A stretch of DNA of 64,000 nt from an uncultured Sutterella sp. (GTDB lineage Bacteria; Pseudomonadota; Gammaproteobacteria; Burkholderiales; Burkholderiaceae_F). The stretch spans positions 109,613 to 173,612 of the forward strand of contig UQYG01000005.1 of assembly GCA_900545275.1 (NCBI GenBank), written 5' to 3'. Under the pieces are notes generated by a model, which made no database searches, had not been told where the DNA came from, and was given only the letters and a program-made list of their open reading frames with translations. The position numbers and the translations under genes were made by a program. Within the stretch, counting starts at the first letter, position 1; the number at the start of each line of letters is the position of its first letter. Shown here piece by piece: positions 8,919 to 16,519 of this stretch.

Positions 8919-8994
8919 GCGGGAGTAGCTCAGTTGGTAGAGCGCAACCTTGCCAAGGTTGAGGTCGCGAGTTCGAGACTCGTCTCCCGCTCCA
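8919..8994 (+). tRNA. tRNA-Gly (GCC)
   Basis: This 76-nt cloverleaf has an acceptor stem GCGGGAG/CTCCCGC and an encoded 3' end of discriminator U plus CCA (TCCA). The D arm reads AGCTCAGTTGGTAGAGC, the anticodon loop carries GCC between CAACC/GGTTG arms, and the T arm reads GAGTTCGAGACTC. It has its own promoter and terminator. Confidence 0.96.
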
Positions 8995-9010
8995 AGATTC
9001 CTAAGAGGAA

Positions 9011-9037
9011 GGGGAGAAGAATTTCTCCCCTTTTTTT
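9011..9037 (+). terminator. Terminator of tRNA-Gly
   Basis: The hairpin GGGGAGAA-GAAT-TTCTCCCC is followed by seven T residues. Confidence 0.92.
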
Positions 9038-9243
9038 CTACGGATAGGCGCCTACGAAAGCGTCCGAAAATTCAGACCTCGTTTCTGAAAAATTTCGACG
9101 GATTTGCTAAAATTCGTCGCTTTCTCAAGACCTCCGTGGGGGAGGTGTGAGAACTCTGATTTCCGGAAGTCGTCAACGGTTTTACGAGTGTGCGGTTGCC
9201 GACATTATTGCTATTTCACTCGATTTGTTACGTGGGGTTTGCC

Positions 9244-9426
9244 ATGGCCGTTCAGCAGAACAAAAAATCCACCAGCAAGCGCGGTAATCACCGTGCTCAT
9301 GACTTTCTGACCAACCCGCCCACCGCGATCGAAGCCACGACCGGTGAAGCGCATCGTCGTCATCACATCAGCCCGTCCGGTTTCTACCGCGGCAAGAAGG
9401 TGATCACGACGAAGATGGACGAATAA
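9244..9426 (+). CDS. rpmF: 50S ribosomal protein L32
   Basis: This 60-residue, basic component of the large ribosomal subunit begins MAVQQNKKSTSKRGNHR, as L32 proteins do. The C-terminus has HHISPSGFYRGKKV. The start at 9244 is the normal L32 N-terminus; the upstream in-frame ATG at 9190 adds unrelated residues. In related bacteria rpmF sits between yceD (DUF177) and plsX. Here neither neighbour is present: a terminated tRNA unit precedes it and fabH follows after a 350-nt gap. Confidence 0.95.
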   Translation: MAVQQNKKSTSKRGNHRAHDFLTNPPTAIEATTGEAHRRHHISPSGFYRGKKVITTKMDE

Positions 9427-9777
9427 TTCGTTCGTCGGTTGGAAGGTGGCTCTCGACAAGAAGCTTCCTCAAACCGCGGGGTTTCTCGGCGGCATCCGTA
9501 CGGAATCCGAAGTGATCTGATGCGCGACCCCACGGCAGCTTTGCCCGCAGTCTTTCCCGGTGGATTCCGGGACCGACGAGAAAGCACGAAACGGTTTGAG
9601 TGTTGAGAACAACCTTGTAAAAAGTCGAAAGGGACTCCTCTACGGGGTCCCTTTTCTTTTGTGTGCAGGGCATTGGAAAAAGAAATTCTTTGTAATTGCC
9701 TTCTTGCGAGTCTCTCGGTGCTTCAGGCGACTCGTTAGCATGGGACGCATCGAAAAATTCAGAAGGAAGATCAACGC
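9427..9777 (+). other. rpmF-fabH spacer ending in a terminator
   Basis: No gene is visible in this 351-nt gap, which normally would hold plsX (about 1 kb). A strong hairpin (GGGACTCC-TCTAC-GGGGTCCC, then TTTTCTTTT) at 9628-9659 closes the rpmF transcript about 200 nt after its stop codon. The 200-nt tail could be a 3' UTR or a small RNA. fabH must therefore be transcribed from a promoter after 9660. Confidence 0.6.
9628..9659 (+). terminator. Terminator between rpmF and fabH
   Basis: AAAGGGACTCC and GGGGTCCCTTT form a stem with a short loop, followed by a T-rich tail (TTTTCTTTT). Confidence 0.88.
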
Positions 9778-10758
9778 ATGTATTCCCGCATCATCGGCAC
9801 GGGCTCGGCCCTGCCAGAAAAGTCGCTTACCAACGATGAGTTCGCCCGCCTGCTTGCCAAGGACGGTATCGAAACGAGCGACGAATGGATCCGCTCGCGC
9901 ACGGGCATCGTGACGCGCTACTTCGCCGACCCTGAAAGGGGAGAGTGCACGACGTCGCTCGCGGTCGAGGCCGCGAAGAACGCCCTTGAAGCGGCGGGCG
10001 TCTCGGGCGACGCGATTGATCTCATCATCGTCGCGACGACGACGCCCGACATGATTTTCCCGTCGACAGCCGCGCGCGTGCAGGCGGCGCTCGGCGCCCA
10101 GGGCTGTGCCGCCTTTGACGTGCAGGCCGTGTGCGCGGGCTTCATCTACGCCTTGAACGCCGCCGACGCCATGCTGCGCGCGGGTCCCTACCGCCGTGCG
10201 GTCGTGATCGGCGCCGAAACGATGTCGCGCGTCATCGACATGAAGGATCGTTCGACCTGCGTTCTCTTCGGGGACGGAGCGGGTGCCGTGGTGCTCGAAT
10301 CGAGTTCGGACCCGGGGGTCCTGGCCGCTCGAATGTATGCGGACGGACGCTTTGACGAAAAGATTCTCGGGCTTACCGCGCGCGTCGACCGCGGTCAAAT
10401 CGTCGGTCATCCCTACATCAACATGGACGGCCGTCAGGTCTTCAAGCTTGCCGTCGACGGCCTCGTCAACTCCGCCCGCGAGGTGGCCGATCTCGCCTGC
10501 GTGCGCAACGAGGACGTGGCGCTTTTCGTGCCGCATCAGGCGAACCTTCGCATCATGACGATGGTCGCCAAGAAACTCGGCATCGACGAAGCGAAGATGG
10601 TGCAGACGGTACACGAGCACGGGAACACCTCGGCCGCATCCGTACCGCTTGCACTCGACCGAGCGGTGCGCGAAGGCCGCGTCAAGTCGGGCGAACTCGT
10701 CCTCCTGCAGGCCGTGGGTGCGGGCATGGCCTGGGGCTCGGCGCTCGTTCGCTGGTAA
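9778..10758 (+). CDS. fabH: Beta-ketoacyl-ACP synthase III
   Basis: FabH condenses acetyl-CoA with malonyl-ACP to start type II fatty-acid synthesis. The 326-residue protein has the catalytic triad Cys119 (QAVCAGF), His253 (VPHQAN) and Asn283 (HGNTSAA). The GDGAGA loop and the family N-terminus (IIGTGSALPE) are intact. An AAGGAAG Shine-Dalgarno precedes the ATG. It heads the fabH-fabD-fabG-acpP-fabF cluster. Confidence 0.96.
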   Translation: MYSRIIGTGSALPEKSLTNDEFARLLAKDGIETSDEWIRSRTGIVTRYFADPERGECTTSLAVEAAKNALEAAGVSGDAIDLIIVATTTPDMIFPSTAARVQAALGAQGCAAFDVQAVCAGFIYALNAADAMLRAGPYRRAVVIGAETMSRVIDMKDRSTCVLFGDGAGAVVLESSSDPGVLAARMYADGRFDEKILGLTARVDRGQIVGHPYINMDGRQVFKLAVDGLVNSAREVADLACVRNEDVALFVPHQANLRIMTMVAKKLGIDEAKMVQTVHEHGNTSAASVPLALDRAVREGRVKSGELVLLQAVGAGMAWGSALVRW

Positions 10759-10888
10759 TTCCCGCCGTTTGACGTGAAAATGGTACGACTTTAAGCGAAA
10801 CGGACGATATCGTCGGTTCCGCTTGTCGGTGTCACCTTGCTAAACTTCCCGCACTTCAACGTAGGTGCACATTCCCAGGATTTTCAAG

Positions 10889-11821
10889 ATGCGCATTGCT
10901 TTCGTATTCCCCGGTCAGGGCAGTCAGTCCGTCGGGATGCTCGGCGGCTTCGCCGACAATGAAACGGTCCGCGGCGCCCTCGCACGCGCCGACGAAGCGC
11001 TCGGCTTCTCGATCGAACGCCTCATCGCCGAAGGCCCGGCCGAAGAACTCAACCTCACGGTCAACACGCAGCCCGCGGTGCTCGCTTCCTCGGTCGCGTT
11101 CTATGAAGCCTGGTTGGCGGCCGGCGGCCAGAAGCCCGAACTTCTTGCGGGCCATTCGCTCGGCGAATACTCGGCCCTTTGCGCCGCAGGAGTCTTCCCG
11201 CTCGAAGAGGCGGTGAAGCTCGTGCGCTTCCGCGCCGAAGCCATGCAGTCGGCCGTCCCCGTGGGCGTGGGCGGCATGGCGGCCGTGATCGGCCTCTCCG
11301 ACGAAGACGTGGAAGCTGCTTGTGAAGCGGGCCGCGCCGCCGGCACGGTCGAAGCCGTCAACTTCAATTCGCCCGGCCAGGTCGTCATCGCCGGACACAT
11401 CGAGGCCGTGCGCGCCGCCGTGGAAGACGCCAAGGCCCGGGGCGCCCGACGCGCGATCGAGCTCCCCGTTTCGGCTCCCTTCCACTCGAGCCTTCTCGAG
11501 CCCGCCGCAAAGCGTCTTGCCGAACGTCTCGAAGGCGTTTCGATGGCCGAACCCTCGATTCCCGTCATCGCCAACGTCGACGTGACGGAGCACAAGAATC
11601 CCGATGAAATCCGCGCGGCGCTCGCCCGTCAGGCGTGCTCGGCCGTGCAGTGGGTGAAGACGATCGAAGCCATGAAGGCCGCGGGCATCACCGACATCGT
11701 TGAATGCGGTCCGGGGCGCGTTCTCGTCGGCCTCATCCGCCGCATCGCGCCGGAAATCAAGACGCACAACATTTACGATCAGGCAACGCTCGAGAAAACG
11801 CTCGCCGCGCTGTCGAACTGA
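10889..11821 (+). CDS. fabD: Malonyl-CoA:ACP transacylase
   Basis: FabD loads malonyl groups onto acyl carrier protein for fatty-acid elongation. The 310-residue protein has the N-terminal FPGQGSQ oxyanion-hole block (7-13) and the nucleophile Ser90 in GHSLGE. The start at 10889 gives the canonical MRIAFVFPGQGSQ terminus; the frame reaches a GTG at 10865, but the extra eight residues are unlike the family. A 130-nt gap after fabH may contain a promoter. fabG begins 13 nt after the stop. Confidence 0.95.
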   Translation: MRIAFVFPGQGSQSVGMLGGFADNETVRGALARADEALGFSIERLIAEGPAEELNLTVNTQPAVLASSVAFYEAWLAAGGQKPELLAGHSLGEYSALCAAGVFPLEEAVKLVRFRAEAMQSAVPVGVGGMAAVIGLSDEDVEAACEAGRAAGTVEAVNFNSPGQVVIAGHIEAVRAAVEDAKARGARRAIELPVSAPFHSSLLEPAAKRLAERLEGVSMAEPSIPVIANVDVTEHKNPDEIRAALARQACSAVQWVKTIEAMKAAGITDIVECGPGRVLVGLIRRIAPEIKTHNIYDQATLEKTLAALSN

Positions 11822-11834
11822 TAGGAGTTCCAAG

Positions 11835-12602
11835 ATGGAAAAAGCCGTTTTTGCCGCTGACGCCCTTGCGGGCCGCGTGGTTCTCGTGACGGGTGCGAGC
11901 CGCGGGATCGGAGCCGGCATCCTTGAAGCCTTCGTGAAAGCGGGCGCCACCGTGGTGGGGTCCGCCACGAGCGAAGCGGGTGCCGAGAAAATCACGGCGC
12001 GCATCGCCGAATTGGGCGGCACGGGCCGCGGCGTCGTGCTGAACGTCAACGACGCCGACGCCGGTCAGAAGAGCGTCGCCGACATCGTCGAGGCCTACGG
12101 CCGCATCGACGTCCTCGTCAACAACGCCGGCATCACGCGCGACACGCTCGCCATGCGCATGAAGGACGAACAATGGGACGATGTGATCGACACGGACCTC
12201 TCGGCAGCCTTCCGCTTCGCGCGCGCCTGCCTGCGTCCGATGATGAAGCAGCGCTCGGGCCGCATCATCTCGATCACCTCGGTCGTGGGCGCCATGGGCA
12301 ACCCCGGTCAGGTGAACTATGCCGCCGCCAAGGCGGGCCTCATGGGCATGACCAAGGCCCTCGCGCGCGAAATCGGCTCGCGCGGGATTACGGTCAACTG
12401 CGTGGCCCCGGGCTTCATCGACACCGACATGACGCGCGTCCTTTCGGACGAACAGAAGGATCATCTGCAGGCGCAGATTCCTCTCGGCCGCCTCGGTTCG
12501 GTCGACGACATCGCGCAGAGCTGCCTCTTCCTCGCATCCGACGCGGGCGCCTACATCACGGGAGTCACGCTTCATGTGAACGGCGGAATGTACATGGGTT
12601 AA
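11835..12602 (+). CDS. fabG: 3-oxoacyl-ACP reductase
   Basis: FabG performs the NADPH-dependent reduction of beta-ketoacyl-ACP. The 255-residue short-chain dehydrogenase has TGASRGIG (19-26), the NNAG motif, and the Ser149-Tyr162-Lys166 catalytic set. AGGAG precedes the ATG by about 7 nt. The open frame extends back into fabD (11700), but that part is out of register with fabD and is not protein-like. About ten residues before the Rossmann fold are more than in E. coli FabG. Confidence 0.95.
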   Translation: MEKAVFAADALAGRVVLVTGASRGIGAGILEAFVKAGATVVGSATSEAGAEKITARIAELGGTGRGVVLNVNDADAGQKSVADIVEAYGRIDVLVNNAGITRDTLAMRMKDEQWDDVIDTDLSAAFRFARACLRPMMKQRSGRIISITSVVGAMGNPGQVNYAAAKAGLMGMTKALAREIGSRGITVNCVAPGFIDTDMTRVLSDEQKDHLQAQIPLGRLGSVDDIAQSCLFLASDAGAYITGVTLHVNGGMYMG

Positions 12603-12750
12603 TTCCACTCCCTCTGCGGAAGCCGTTCTGATAAAATCCAACATCACCCGACCCGCAGCAGCTTTTCTCGCGCGGGGGTGTTTGTTTCCCATCTCTTCGC
12701 TTCGGGCGGAGAGTCGCAATCAATTCCATACCCTTAGCGGAGTTACTGAA

Positions 12751-12990
12751 ATGGACGATATTGAACTGAAGGTTAAGAAGATCGTTGCCGAACAGCTTGG
12801 CATCAAGGAAGAAGACATCAAGAACGAATCCTCCTTCATCGAAGACCTCGGCGCCGACAGCCTCACGACGGTTGAAATGTCGCTCGCCCTCGAAGACGCC
12901 TTCGGCATCGAAATCCCTGATACGGAACAGGAAAACCTCCGTACGGTTCAGCAGGCCATCGACTACGTCAAGTCGGCCGTCAACAAGTAA
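12751..12990 (+). CDS. acpP: Acyl carrier protein
   Basis: This small acidic carrier holds growing acyl chains on a 4'-phosphopantetheine arm. The 79-residue protein has the attachment Ser37 in the GADSLTTVE motif and a typical helix II. The start at 12751 gives MDDIELKVKKIVAEQLG; the frame is open 69 nt further upstream. A terminator-like hairpin follows, so acpP probably has a more abundant short transcript than its neighbours. Confidence 0.97.
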   Translation: MDDIELKVKKIVAEQLGIKEEDIKNESSFIEDLGADSLTTVEMSLALEDAFGIEIPDTEQENLRTVQQAIDYVKSAVNK

Positions 12991-13036
12991 GGTTTTCGCC
13001 TGAATCGGATTCACCGGACTTTGTTCCGGTGCGACG

Positions 13037-13070
13037 TGGGACCCCGCCAAAAGGGTCCCATCTTCGTTTT
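13037..13070 (+). terminator. Terminator or attenuator between acpP and fabF
   Basis: The perfect 8-bp arms TGGGACCC/GGGTCCCA are followed by TCTTCGTTTT, 47 nt after acpP. It probably lowers read-through from acpP into fabF. Confidence 0.7.
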
Positions 13071-13152
13071 AGGGCCCTCTGAAAATACCGTCTTTTCGCT
13101 AATCTTTTCGGTCGAAAAGACTTTTGAACATCTACGCATAAAGGTTTTAGGC

Positions 13153-14388
13153 ATGGATCGTCGTGTTGTCGTTACCGGTCTCGGCGCGGTGACTCCCCTT
13201 GGCAATGATCTCGCCACGAGTTGGCAGGCCGCTCTGCGCGGCGAATGCGGCATCGATACGGTGACGCAGTTCGACGCCTCGATTCTCGGCTCTCAGATCG
13301 CCGGTGAAGTGAAGAACTTTGACGCCACGAAGTATCTCGGCGTCAAGGAAGTCCGTCGTTTCGACCGCTTCGTGCATTTCGGCGTGGCCGCCGGGATCAT
13401 GGCGCTCGAAGACGCTGGCATTGAAGTGACGGAAGAACTCTCTCCCGAAATCGGCGTCGCCATCGGCGCCGGGATCGGCGGCATTCCCGTCATTACGGCG
13501 AACTATCAGGCGATGGTCGACCGCGGTCCCCGCCGCATTTCGCCCTTCATGATTCCGGGCTGCATCATCAACATGGTTTCGGGGCAGCTCGCGATCATGA
13601 AGAACCTCAAGGGTCCGAACATCGCGCACGTCACGGCGTGCTCGACGGGTCTGCACGCCATCGGTGAAGCGATGCACATGATCAAGCGCGGCGACGCGAC
13701 GGTCATGGTCGCGGGCGGTTGCGAATCGACGATTCATCCGCTCGCCATGGGGGCCTTTGACGCCATGCACGCGCTTTCGCGCCGCAATGACGATCCGAAG
13801 ACGGCTTCGCGTCCTTTCGACAAGGACCGGGACGGCTTCGTGATGGGCGAAGGCGCGGGCGTTCTCATCCTCGAAGAGCTCGAACACGCTCTCGCGCGCG
13901 GCGCCAAGATCTACGCCGAAGTCGTGGGCTACGGCCTTTCGGGCGACGCCTTCCACATCACGACGCCTTCGACCGACGGTCCGCGCCGCTGCATGGAAAT
14001 GGCGATCCGTCACGCCGGCATCAAGCCCTCCGACATCGCCTACCTCAACGCGCACGGCACATCCACGGCGGTTGGCGACGTTAATGAAGTCAAGGCCATC
14101 AAGGAAGTCTTCGGCGAACACGCCAAAAAGCTCGTCGTCAACTCCACGAAATCGATGACCGGACACCTTCTCGGCGGTGCGGGCGGCGTCGAATCGGTCT
14201 TTACGGTCATGGCCGTCAAGAATCAGATCTCGCCTCCGACCATCAACGTGCAGAACCAGGATCCCGAGTGCGACATCGATTGCTGCGCAAACGAAGCCCG
14301 TGAAATGACGATCGAATACGCCATGAAGAATTCGTTCGGTTTCGGCGGCACGAATTCGACCGTGATCTACAAGCGCTGGCACGACTAA
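13153..14388 (+). CDS. fabF: Beta-ketoacyl-ACP synthase II
   Basis: FabF performs the elongating condensations in fatty-acid synthesis. The 411-residue thiolase-fold enzyme has the catalytic Cys163 (TACSTG), His301 (NAHGTST) and His338 (TGHLLGGAGG), with Lys333 nearby. The GFGGTN C-terminal motif is present. The frame is open back to 13021, but the family start MDRRVVVTGLGAVTPLG is at 13153, with AAGG about 10 nt upstream. It is the last gene of the fab cluster. Confidence 0.96.
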   Translation: MDRRVVVTGLGAVTPLGNDLATSWQAALRGECGIDTVTQFDASILGSQIAGEVKNFDATKYLGVKEVRRFDRFVHFGVAAGIMALEDAGIEVTEELSPEIGVAIGAGIGGIPVITANYQAMVDRGPRRISPFMIPGCIINMVSGQLAIMKNLKGPNIAHVTACSTGLHAIGEAMHMIKRGDATVMVAGGCESTIHPLAMGAFDAMHALSRRNDDPKTASRPFDKDRDGFVMGEGAGVLILEELEHALARGAKIYAEVVGYGLSGDAFHITTPSTDGPRRCMEMAIRHAGIKPSDIAYLNAHGTSTAVGDVNEVKAIKEVFGEHAKKLVVNSTKSMTGHLLGGAGGVESVFTVMAVKNQISPPTINVQNQDPECDIDCCANEAREMTIEYAMKNSFGFGGTNSTVIYKRWHD

Positions 14389-14412
14389 TTCGCGTCATCT
14401 CAACGCAAGAAG

Positions 14413-14452
14413 AGCCCCCTTCGAGCCCAAGGCCCGTCGGGGGCTTTTTTTT
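14413..14452 (+). terminator. Terminator after fabF
   Basis: AGCCCCC and GGGGGCT form the stem, followed by eight T residues. Confidence 0.93.
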
Positions 14453-14478
14453 CATGGGAAGACCTCTCCGAACGCAAC

Positions 14479-14498
14479 GCGGCGCCCGAAGGCGCCGC
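14479..14498 (-). terminator. Hairpin downstream of the urdA-like gene
   Basis: A perfect 8-bp stem GCGGCGCC/GGCGCCGC encloses a CGAA tetraloop, 24 nt beyond the minus-strand stop codon. The T-run is poor on both strands, so terminator function is uncertain. Confidence 0.45.
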
Positions 14499-14521
14499 GG
14501 AAAGAAGGAAGGCTTCAGACG

Positions 14522-16267
14522 TTACTTCGCGGCTTCGCTCCCTGCGATGCGGCCGAACACCATGATGTCGGTGTAGGCGTTCGAGCCGAGACGGTTCGAG
14601 CCGTGCGTGCAGCCCGTCACCTCACCCGCAGCCCAGAGGCCGGGGATGGGCTTGTCGTTTTTGTCGAGCACCTGAGCCTTGGGATTGATCTTGAGGCCGC
14701 CCATCGTGTGGTGCACGGACGGAACGCCGCGGTAGATCCAGTAGGGGCCTTCGGAGAGGTCGGAGAACTTTCCTCGGTATCCGAAGTCGAGGTCCTTGCC
14801 GGTCTTGGCGAATTCGTTGACGCGCGCAACGGTCGCCTTCAGGGCGTCGGCCGGGATGTCAAAAGCGGCCGCCACTTCGTCGAGCGTCTTGCCGGTCTTG
14901 AGAATGCCCGTCTTCGAGAAGACGCGCACTTCGTCCTGGTGGTGTTCGATCGCGTACGCTCGGTCTTCCACCGCCTGGTTGAAGAGCGCATAGCAGTATT
15001 GGCCCGTCTGCTCGAGAATGGCCTTACTCATCACGTCGCGGCGTTCGAGCTCTTCGACAAAGCGCTTTCCTTCCTGATTGATGAGGATGGCGCCTTCAAA
15101 GCGGGCGTCGTCGATGAGTTCGATCGCGCCCGAAATCGGGTCGCACATCGGATAGGTCTGGATCTGTTCCATATTGACGGAGGCGGCGCCCACCTTTTCG
15201 GCCATGAAGATGCCGTCGCCCTGCGCGCAGGGCAGGTTCGTCGTCTTGAAGCCCTCGCCGTAGAAGGGGTTGAGCTTGGCGCGCAAGGCCACGTTCGCGC
15301 TGAAGCCGCCCGTCGCGATGACGACGCCCTTCTTGGCGTTCACCTGATGGATCTTTCCGTCGATCTCGGCCTTGACGCCCGTGACGCGGCCGTCCTTGTC
15401 ACGGATGAGCTCGGTGACGCGCGTTTCCGTGAAGATCGGAATCTTGCGCTCCGTCGTCGCCTTGACGAACTTGTTGATGAATTCCGCGCCCGTCGCGCCC
15501 TTCGGAATGAGGGAGCGCTTCACGGAGTGTCCCCCGAAGTGGAAGAGATTGTCTTCCTGGAATTCGACGCCGATCGTGTCGCGCAGCCACAAGGCCGTCG
15601 GCAGGGCGTTTTCGACGAGAACGCGCACGACGGCCGGGTCACCCAACATGTCGCCGCCCTTCATCGTGTCCTGAAAGTGCTGTTCGACGCTGTCCTTGAT
15701 GCCGAGCTTTTGCTGCACCCAGTTGTTGGCGGCCGCGTATTCCGCGCCCGAGATGAGAGAGTTGCCGCCGAGCGTCGGCATCTTTTCGAGCATCACGACC
15801 TTGGCGCCCGAGTCGTGCGCCGAGACGGCGGCGGCGAAGCCCGCACCGCCCGCGCCGATCACGATCACGTCGTAGCCGTCCTTTTCGGGGATCTTCACTT
15901 CACGCTTCGTGACGATGAGCGGCGTCGCCGCAAGCGTCACGCCCGCTTTGTCGGCCGCGGCCTTGACGGCGGCCTTGAGCGCATCGGACGAGAGCGTGGC
16001 GCCCGAAATCGAGTCGACGGCGACGCTGTTGCCCGCAATGATCGCTTCGCGCAGGTCTTTGTAGACCTTCTGCGTGAGGACGGGATTTTCCTCTTCCTTG
16101 ACGATGCGGATGTCGGCAATTTTGTTGTTGTCGAAAGTGACGGCCACCGTAATGTCGCCGTGCTTACCCGTGGCGGTGCCTTCAAAGGTCTGAGCGGCCG
16201 ATGCGCCGCAAGAGAGTCCGGCCGAGGCAAGTCCGACCGCCAGGGCCGTCAAAAGGAACTTATGCAT
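14522..16267 (-). CDS. urdA: Exported FMN/FAD reductase, probable urocanate reductase
   Basis: This is a 581-residue periplasmic flavoprotein. It has a signal peptide (about 1-24), an FMN-binding domain with flavinylation motif DSISGAT (85-91), and a fumarate-reductase-like FAD domain (GAGGAG near 138-143). Fumarate reductases of this class carry a catalytic His in QxHP; here the motif is QTYP with Tyr372, and Asp387 lies 15 residues later. From memory, Tyr373 and Asp388 in the 582-residue Shewanella UrdA mark urocanate reductases, which make imidazole propionate. Arg410, His520 and Arg559 fit the remaining active site. There is no haem, so a separate cytochrome must supply electrons. CGGAGGACGT precedes the ATG. 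The substrate is an inference from residues. Confidence 0.75.
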   Translation of the reverse strand: MHKFLLTALAVGLASAGLSCGASAAQTFEGTATGKHGDITVAVTFDNNKIADIRIVKEEENPVLTQKVYKDLREAIIAGNSVAVDSISGATLSSDALKAAVKAAADKAGVTLAATPLIVTKREVKIPEKDGYDVIVIGAGGAGFAAAVSAHDSGAKVVMLEKMPTLGGNSLISGAEYAAANNWVQQKLGIKDSVEQHFQDTMKGGDMLGDPAVVRVLVENALPTALWLRDTIGVEFQEDNLFHFGGHSVKRSLIPKGATGAEFINKFVKATTERKIPIFTETRVTELIRDKDGRVTGVKAEIDGKIHQVNAKKGVVIATGGFSANVALRAKLNPFYGEGFKTTNLPCAQGDGIFMAEKVGAASVNMEQIQTYPMCDPISGAIELIDDARFEGAILINQEGKRFVEELERRDVMSKAILEQTGQYCYALFNQAVEDRAYAIEHHQDEVRVFSKTGILKTGKTLDEVAAAFDIPADALKATVARVNEFAKTGKDLDFGYRGKFSDLSEGPYWIYRGVPSVHHTMGGLKINPKAQVLDKNDKPIPGLWAAGEVTGCTHGSNRLGSNAYTDIMVFGRIAGSEAAK

Positions 16268-16453
16268 ACGTCCTCCGATAAAGAGAAAACCATTCCATAA
16301 GAATCATTATGGTCGCCCGGCTTCGCGGGACACAACGGTGTTACTACTGCCGTCCCGCTTCCGGGGAGAAAGGGGGTGTTGTACGCGGAGGAAAACGCCG
16401 CGGCTGCGGGAAGCGGCATTCCGTCGTGGAAGAGCAAAACGGAAAGGAAGAAC

Positions 16454-16491
16454 GAAAAAACGGGGCTTCCCCCGTAAGGGAGGAAGCCCCG
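16454..16491 (-). terminator. Terminator of the Tat flavoprotein operon
   Basis: Read on the minus strand, CGGGGCTTCC.CCC-TTAC-GGG.GGAAGCCCCG is followed by seven T residues. It lies 29 nt after the flavoprotein stop codon. Confidence 0.92.
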
Positions 16492-16519
16492 CCATCACCA
16501 AAGGAGAGAATTTACCGTT

